Shown piece by piece: positions 1 to 5,958 of a DNA stretch of 5,958 nt. Numbering within the stretch: position 1 is the stretch's first letter; every line of letters begins with the position of its first letter. Where the stretch lies: assembly GCA_040081265.1 (NCBI GenBank), contig JBEBGV010000138.1, forward strand, positions 1 to 5,958. Reading direction: 5' to 3'. Source of the DNA: JBEBGV01 sp040081265 (lineage in GTDB: Bacteria; Acidobacteriota; Vicinamibacteria; Vicinamibacterales; UBA2999). The position numbers and the translations under genes are program-made. Below the pieces are notes generated by a model that saw nothing but the letters and a program-made list of their open reading frames with translations, was not told the origin of the DNA and searched no databases.

Positions 1-1218
1 CCCGTCGGGCGACCAGAATGGATAGGTCGCGCCCTCGGTGCCCGCCAGCGGCTGCGCCGTCGTCGCCCCCAGCGACCGCACCCACAGGCGCGAGGCACCG
101 TCACCCGACGCGACGAACACGATCTGCCGACCGTCGGGCGAGAGCGCAAACGACCCAGGCTGGTCGGTAGCGGGCGTGCCGATCTCGAGGCGCGTCTCGG
201 GTAGTGGACGTGGTGGCGTTTCGCGCAGATGCCGCAGCGTGGGCACCGCCATCGCGACCATGCCGAGCGCGGCGACGGCGAAGGCGGCCATCCAGGCCAG
301 CCGCCCACGCGGAGCCGACGACGTGGCTGATGATGTCGTCTGCGATGCGGCCGTCTCGAACGCGCCCTCGAGCGCGAGGCGCACGTCCTGAATGTGGGCG
401 AGGCGGGCTTTCACGTTCTTCTGAAGGCACCCGCGAAGCACCTGCCGCACGCGAGGCGGCACGGATGCGGGCACCACCTCCCAGCGCGGCTCCAAGCGCG
501 TCACCGCACCGAGCACGTCGGCGACGTCCTCACCATCGAAGGCGCGATGCCCCGACACCATCTCGAACAGCACGACACCAAACGCCCACACGTCCGCACG
601 GGCATCGACCGCGCGGCCTTTGGCCTGCTCCGGTGACATGTACGCCGCCGTGCCGAGAATCATCCCGACGCCGGTCATCATCGCGGGCGTGGTGATCGTC
701 GGTGCCTGCGACACGCTCGGCGACATTGCGCTCGGCGACTCCATCGCCTTCGCCAGGCCGAAGTCCAGCACCTTGACCGTGCCGTCGGGACGCACCTTGA
801 TGTTCGCGGGTTTCAGATCGCGGTGGATGATGCCCTGCTCGTGCGCTGCCTCAAGGGCTTCGGCGATCTGCTTCGCAATCAGCAGCGCTTCATCGACGGG
901 AATCGCGCCCTGCGCGATGCGATCGGCCAGCGTGGGCCCCTCGACCAGCTCCATTACGAGCGCGATGGTGCCGTCGGACTTCTCCAGCCCGTAGATCGCC
1001 GCGATGTTCGGATGGTTGAGCGCGGCGAGGACTTCGGCTTCACGCTGGAAGCGCGCAAGACGCTCGGTGTCGCCGGCGACTGATGCGGGCAGCACCTTGA
1101 TGGCGACCTGCCGCTTCAGGTTCGTGTCGGTAGCGCGGTACACCTCGCCCATGCCACCGACGCCAATCTGCGCGGTGATCTCATACGAACCGAGGCGCGT
1201 GCCGGGAGTGAGGGCCAA
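1..1218 (-). CDS. Transmembrane Ser/Thr protein kinase with PD40 beta-propeller, C-terminus cut by the window edge (gene C)
   Basis: The first 406 codons are present and the frame is still open at base 1. Visible kinase elements are the glycine loop IGVGGMGEV (residues 18-26), VAIK lysine K41, helix-C glutamate E60, HRDLKPAN (D134, K136, N139), DFG (D152), YMSPEQ as the APE equivalent (193-198) and DVWAFG (209-214). It is therefore an RD kinase with all catalytic residues. A Ser/Thr-rich linker (about 289-302) leads to a hydrophobic TM segment (about 307-326), then two propeller strands ending in FALSPDG and PFWSPDG (360-363 and 403-406). By homology with the neighbouring complete gene, roughly 500 residues are missing. 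The kinase is expected to face the cytoplasm and the propeller the outside; ligand and substrates are unknown. The start is TTG at 1218-1216: it gives the conserved N-terminus M-A-L-T-P-G-T-R-L-G, the next in-frame ATG lies inside the glycine loop, and there is no Shine-Dalgarno sequence. It is a close paralogue of the gene at 4064-1371. Confidence 0.95.
   Translation of the reverse strand, partial: MALTPGTRLGSYEITAQIGVGGMGEVYRATDTNLKRQVAIKVLPASVAGDTERLARFQREAEVLAALNHPNIAAIYGLEKSDGTIALVMELVEGPTLADRIAQGAIPVDEALLIAKQIAEALEAAHEQGIIHRDLKPANIKVRPDGTVKVLDFGLAKAMESPSAMSPSVSQAPTITTPAMMTGVGMILGTAAYMSPEQAKGRAVDARADVWAFGVVLFEMVSGHRAFDGEDVADVLGAVTRLEPRWEVVPASVPPRVRQVLRGCLQKNVKARLAHIQDVRLALEGAFETAASQTTSSATSSAPRGRLAWMAAFAVAALGMVAMAVPTLRHLRETPPRPLPETRLEIGTPATDQPGSFALSPDGRQIVFVASGDGASRLWVRSLGATTAQPLAGTEGATYPFWSPDG
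1216..1218 (-). promoter_or_regulatory. TTG start codon of gene C, no ribosome binding site
   Basis: TTG is the only start that leaves the family N-terminus (x-L-T-P-G-T-R-L-G) and the glycine loop intact. No purine-rich Shine-Dalgarno sequence precedes it. A TATAAT hexamer ends only 10 bases upstream, so a transcript made from it would have a leader of a few bases at most. Confidence 0.8.
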
Positions 1219-1228
1219 ACTGCTGTGG

Positions 1229-1234
1229 ATTATA
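1229..1234 (-). promoter_or_regulatory. Predicted -10 element (TATAAT) of gene C
   Basis: On the minus strand this reads exactly TATAAT, an AT-rich island in GC-rich surroundings, 10 bases before the TTG start. Transcription would normally begin 6-8 bases after the hexamer, giving a leader of about 2-4 bases or none. No TTGACA-like -35 is present 16-18 bases upstream (the position reads CGGTCT). The paralogue has TATACT in the corresponding place at 4073-4078, which supports a conserved function. Confidence 0.6.
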
Positions 1235-1292
1235 TGGGCGAGAGCGGCCGGAGACCGGATACGTCCTGTGTGACGGCATGGTGGCGAACGAT
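1235..1292 (-). promoter_or_regulatory. Conserved upstream block of gene C
   Basis: Aligns without gaps to 4079-4136 upstream of the paralogous kinase. Shared words on the minus strand are ATCGnTCGnCAC, GCCGT, CAGGAC (1263-1268) and CTCTnGCCC directly before the -10 element. CAGGAC sits exactly 28 bases upstream of the -10 hexamer in both genes. Including the hexamer, I count about 42 of 64 identical positions by eye. It may be a regulator site compensating for the absent -35, or residual homology from duplication. Confidence 0.45.
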
Positions 1293-1318
1293 ATTGCCAG
1301 AAAATAGCTAAACCCTTT

Positions 1319-1328
1319 GCGACTGATC
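1319..1328 (-). repeat. Intergenic 10-mer GATCAGTCGC, copy 1
   Basis: GATCAGTCGC on the minus strand lies about 100 bases upstream of the gene C start and is repeated exactly at 4188-4197, about 124 bases upstream of the gene B start. A second shared word, TTTTCTGG (1297-1304 here and 4153-4160 there), lies between this 10-mer and the promoter in both gaps. It belongs to the duplicated upstream region; function unknown. Confidence 0.5.
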
Positions 1329-1370
1329 AGGAGCGATGTGCGGTGTCCCGGCCCCGAACGGGCGCGAGGG

Positions 1371-4064
<2,694 letters not shown>

Positions 4065-4072
4065 GTGGCTGC

Positions 4073-4078
4073 AGTATA
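4073..4078 (-). promoter_or_regulatory. Predicted -10 element (TATACT) of gene B
   Basis: On the minus strand this reads TATACT, one mismatch from the sigma-70-type consensus, 8 bases before the TTG start. No recognisable -35 lies at the standard distance (TCGCCC there). Its position matches the TATAAT of the paralogue, and the leader implied is zero to one base. Confidence 0.55.
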
Positions 4079-4136
4079 AGGGCTAGAGAGGAGCCGGGCG
4101 AGATAGGTCCTGCTCAACGGCGCAGTGACGAGCGAT
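4079..4136 (-). promoter_or_regulatory. Conserved upstream block of gene B
   Basis: Ungapped counterpart of 1235-1292, with ATCGCTCGTCAC, GCCGT, CAGGAC (4107-4112) and CTCTAGCCC on the minus strand, and the same 28-base distance from CAGGAC to the -10 hexamer. Conservation between intergenic sequences while many synonymous sites in the genes have changed hints at selection, but this has not been tested with orthologues. Confidence 0.45.
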
Positions 4137-4187
4137 TTTCCGGTCTTGGACCCCAGAAAAGCCCCGCCGCGGATTCCTATACGCTGC

Positions 4188-4206
4188 GCGACTGATCGGG
4201 ACTGAT
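4188..4206 (-). repeat. Intergenic 10-mer GATCAGTCGC, copy 2, with a 10-bp-spaced ATCAGTC direct repeat
   Basis: GATCAGTCGC (4188-4197) repeats the word at 1319-1328. In this gap ATCAGTC also occurs a second time exactly 10 bases away (4190-4196 and 4200-4206), about one helical turn, so both copies would face the same side of the DNA. It lies between the stop of gene A and the promoter of gene B. It could be an operator-like pair or chance; the other gap has only one copy. Confidence 0.4.
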
Positions 4207-4247
4207 TCTCGAGGGCGGCGCTCAGGAAACGGGCCGGCGGGCGCAGG

Positions 4248-5958
4248 TCACTTCTTCAGCGTGGCCTGCCAGTTCGTGACCACGGTGATGAGAGGAACCT
4301 GCGAGTCTCCCTCCGCCGGCACCGTCGCGAGAAACCGTTGGCCGTCGCTCGAAGGCTGGTAGCTGTTAACGCGGACGCCTTCAAACAGCGGCCGTCCCTG
4401 GCCGCGCTCGAACGTGGTGCCAAGCTTCACCGGCACAGTCATCAATTTCTGGTTGCCCTCGCGATAGAACAACTCCTTGCCGTCCCGCGACCATCGCGGG
4501 TCTGTACCGCCCCCGCCCGAGATCTGAAATTTCGAGCCGTTCGCAGGGACGTGCTGGACGTAGATCTCGTACCGTCCCGACTCGTCAGACTGGTAGGCCA
4601 TCCACTCGCCGCCAGGCGCGAAGTGGCCGCTGCGTTCATTGGCTGGCGTCTGCAGGAACACGACGGCTTTCCGGTCGCCACCCGTCGGCAACAACCAGAG
4701 GTCGTCCTTGGTCTTCTCGGCCCTGCTGCTGAACGCGATGAGCTTCCCGTCCTGAGACCAATCGCTGACGCCGATGCTGTTGTAGGGGCCTTGCAGAAGG
4801 ACTTCGGGACGGCCCGACCCGGTCGCGCTCAACTGCTGAATTTCATCGTCCAATGACCGTTGGGCCGTGAAGGCGATGCGGCTGCCGTCCGGTGACCAGA
4901 CGGGGCTGGAGTTCGCCCCAGGCCCGAAGGTGAACTTGGACAACACGCTGCTCTCAAGACTCTGCAACCAGAGATCGGCCACACCGGCTGTGGTGTTACC
5001 CACGGTGAAGACCACCGTCTTGCCGTCTGGTGACAGGGCCGCACCGCTGATCTCATCCGGCTTGGAGACCGGGCCGAGACGCTTGCCCGATCGATCCAGC
5101 CAGACCAGTTGACGGTTGCCGCCAGCAATCCCGGCCCTGTAGGCCACCGTGCCGTCTTGAGAGGCGGCGAACGCGCCGGACCCGACGTGGCCGGCGACGC
5201 TGACCTGCTCGGCGATCGGCACCAGGCCGCCTGTCGTCTGCAGCCGCTCCGGATCGAACGGCTGCGCCATCAACGTGTTGTCCCGCCGGAAGATCAGGAA
5301 GCCGTCGCGACGCTGCCGGCCCTGTGGGTCCTGTCCAGGCACATACGCGGCATTCGACGTGTCCGGCAGAACGCGCGCAACCGCGGCGTCGGACAGCGTT
5401 CCCCCATAGAGGCCGGCATCCTTGGCGGCCGTACGCAGAAATAAGAACTTGCGTCCGTCGGGAAGGAATTCCGGAAAACGGTCATTGTCGGTGGCTGCCG
5501 ATGCGCTGGTCACAGCAACGGGGGTGCCTCCGGTATCTGCAACACGGTAGATGCCGCCGATCACATCGGGCGCAAACAGAATGACGCCGTCGCGATTCCA
5601 CGTGCCGCCTCGCCCGTTGACGACGTCGCACAAGGTCACCGCCAGGCCGCCCGCCGCGGCAATCTTCTTGAGCTTGCCCTGGGCGAAGAACCCAATCCCG
5701 GTGCCGTCGGGCGACCAGAACGGATAGGTGGCGCCATCGGTCCCGGCCAGAGGAACGGCGGTCACCGAATCGAGCGAGCGAACCCACAACCGACTCTGGC
5801 CAGCACTTGCCTCGACAAACACCAGACGATGGCCGTCAGGGGACAGTCGGAACACGTCGATGGTGCTGTTCTCGGGCGCGCTGCCGGCCGCCAGCGCCGA
5901 CCGCCTGCGCTGGCGGCGCATCGTCGGCGCGCTGATCGGCTTTTCGGGTTCGGCCTTG
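4248..5958 (-). CDS. PD40/TolB-like beta-propeller protein, C-terminal part of a probable Ser/Thr receptor kinase (gene A, 5' end outside window)
   Basis: There are 569 codons in frame, ending at TGA (4250-4248); the frame is open at the right edge, so the real start is outside. The ATG at 5921-5919 is unlikely to be the start: no Shine-Dalgarno sequence precedes it and the 12 upstream codons are open and protein-like (AEPEKPI). The propeller begins with FRLSPDG and PFWSPDG and continues with FLPDG, ALSPDG, PVWSPDG, DWSQDG, HFAPGG, RWSRDG and SSDG strands. It carries the family hallmarks SDESGRYEIYV and the C-terminal LITVVTNW, matching gene B block for block but with much lower identity. By homology, a kinase domain should lie upstream; none is visible. 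In gene B the TM helix ends about 29 residues before the first SPDG, but here no TM is seen within the 38 residues before it; a basic cluster RRQRRR is found instead. It could also be a stand-alone propeller. The next gene starts 183 bases downstream. Confidence 0.9.
   Translation of the reverse strand, partial: KAEPEKPISAPTMRRQRRRSALAAGSAPENSTIDVFRLSPDGHRLVFVEASAGQSRLWVRSLDSVTAVPLAGTDGATYPFWSPDGTGIGFFAQGKLKKIAAAGGLAVTLCDVVNGRGGTWNRDGVILFAPDVIGGIYRVADTGGTPVAVTSASAATDNDRFPEFLPDGRKFLFLRTAAKDAGLYGGTLSDAAVARVLPDTSNAAYVPGQDPQGRQRRDGFLIFRRDNTLMAQPFDPERLQTTGGLVPIAEQVSVAGHVGSGAFAASQDGTVAYRAGIAGGNRQLVWLDRSGKRLGPVSKPDEISGAALSPDGKTVVFTVGNTTAGVADLWLQSLESSVLSKFTFGPGANSSPVWSPDGSRIAFTAQRSLDDEIQQLSATGSGRPEVLLQGPYNSIGVSDWSQDGKLIAFSSRAEKTKDDLWLLPTGGDRKAVVFLQTPANERSGHFAPGGEWMAYQSDESGRYEIYVQHVPANGSKFQISGGGGTDPRWSRDGKELFYREGNQKLMTVPVKLGTTFERGQGRPLFEGVRVNSYQPSSDGQRFLATVPAEGDSQVPLITVVTNWQATLKK

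Noticed and set aside
1252..1257. -35 box at the standard spacing from TATAAT
   Set aside because: The sequence there is CGGTCT on the minus strand, and the paralogue has TCGCCC; neither resembles TTGACA.
1340..1370. Possible terminator after gene B (CCC-GTTC-GGG hairpin)
   Set aside because: The stem is only three or four pairs and no T-tract follows, so it is too weak to call.
4155..4245. Possible terminator after gene A (CCCGCCG pairing with CGGCGGG, followed by GCTTTT)
   Set aside because: The arms are about 60 bases apart and the T-run is four bases interrupted by C. GC-rich DNA readily yields such pairings by chance.
5919..5921. ATG as the start of gene A
   Set aside because: No Shine-Dalgarno or promoter sequence precedes it, the frame remains open to the window edge with a plausible linker sequence, and the family normally has a kinase domain upstream.

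Overview
The window is GC-rich and carries three consecutive genes, all on the minus strand, of one family: transmembrane Ser/Thr protein kinases (Hanks/PknB type) whose C-terminal half is a PD40/TolB-like beta-propeller. Read in the direction of transcription (right to left), they are: (A) the propeller-containing C-terminal part of a first protein, cut by the right edge (5957 to 4248); (B) a complete 897-residue kinase-TM-propeller protein (4064 to 1371); and (C) the kinase, TM segment and first propeller strands of a third protein, cut by the left edge (1218 to 1). Expanded, clustered kinase-PD40 genes of this kind are typical of Acidobacteriota, especially Vicinamibacteria-like soil lineages, and also occur in some myxobacteria. 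The taxonomic call is inference from family, C-terminal signatures and base composition; there is no marker gene here.

The two intergenic gaps (1219-1370 and 4065-4247) are short and contain no gene. They are recognisably homologous. Each has the same order of short conserved blocks and an AT-rich -10-like hexamer (TATAAT or TATACT) only 8-10 bases before the start codon of the next kinase. Both kinases must start at TTG, because the family's conserved N-terminus begins there and no other start is possible. This geometry suggests leaderless or near-leaderless transcripts, with each gene having its own promoter rather than one operon. I see no convincing factor-independent terminator in either gap.

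Functionally, each complete protein should place a catalytically competent kinase in the cytoplasm, cross the membrane once, and display a propeller outside, a layout analogous to mycobacterial PknD with its NHL propeller. The paralogues B and C share almost the same catalytic core (residues 114-199 differ at 2 of 86 positions), while the C-lobe and, between A and B, the propellers are much more diverged. This looks like an ancestral duplication array in which catalysis is kept and sensing diversifies. I found no mobile element, CRISPR array, RNA gene or clearly new system. The points most worth a second look are the shared leaderless-TTG promoter architecture, a perfectly identical 45-bp tract between B and C, and the odd juxtamembrane region of A.
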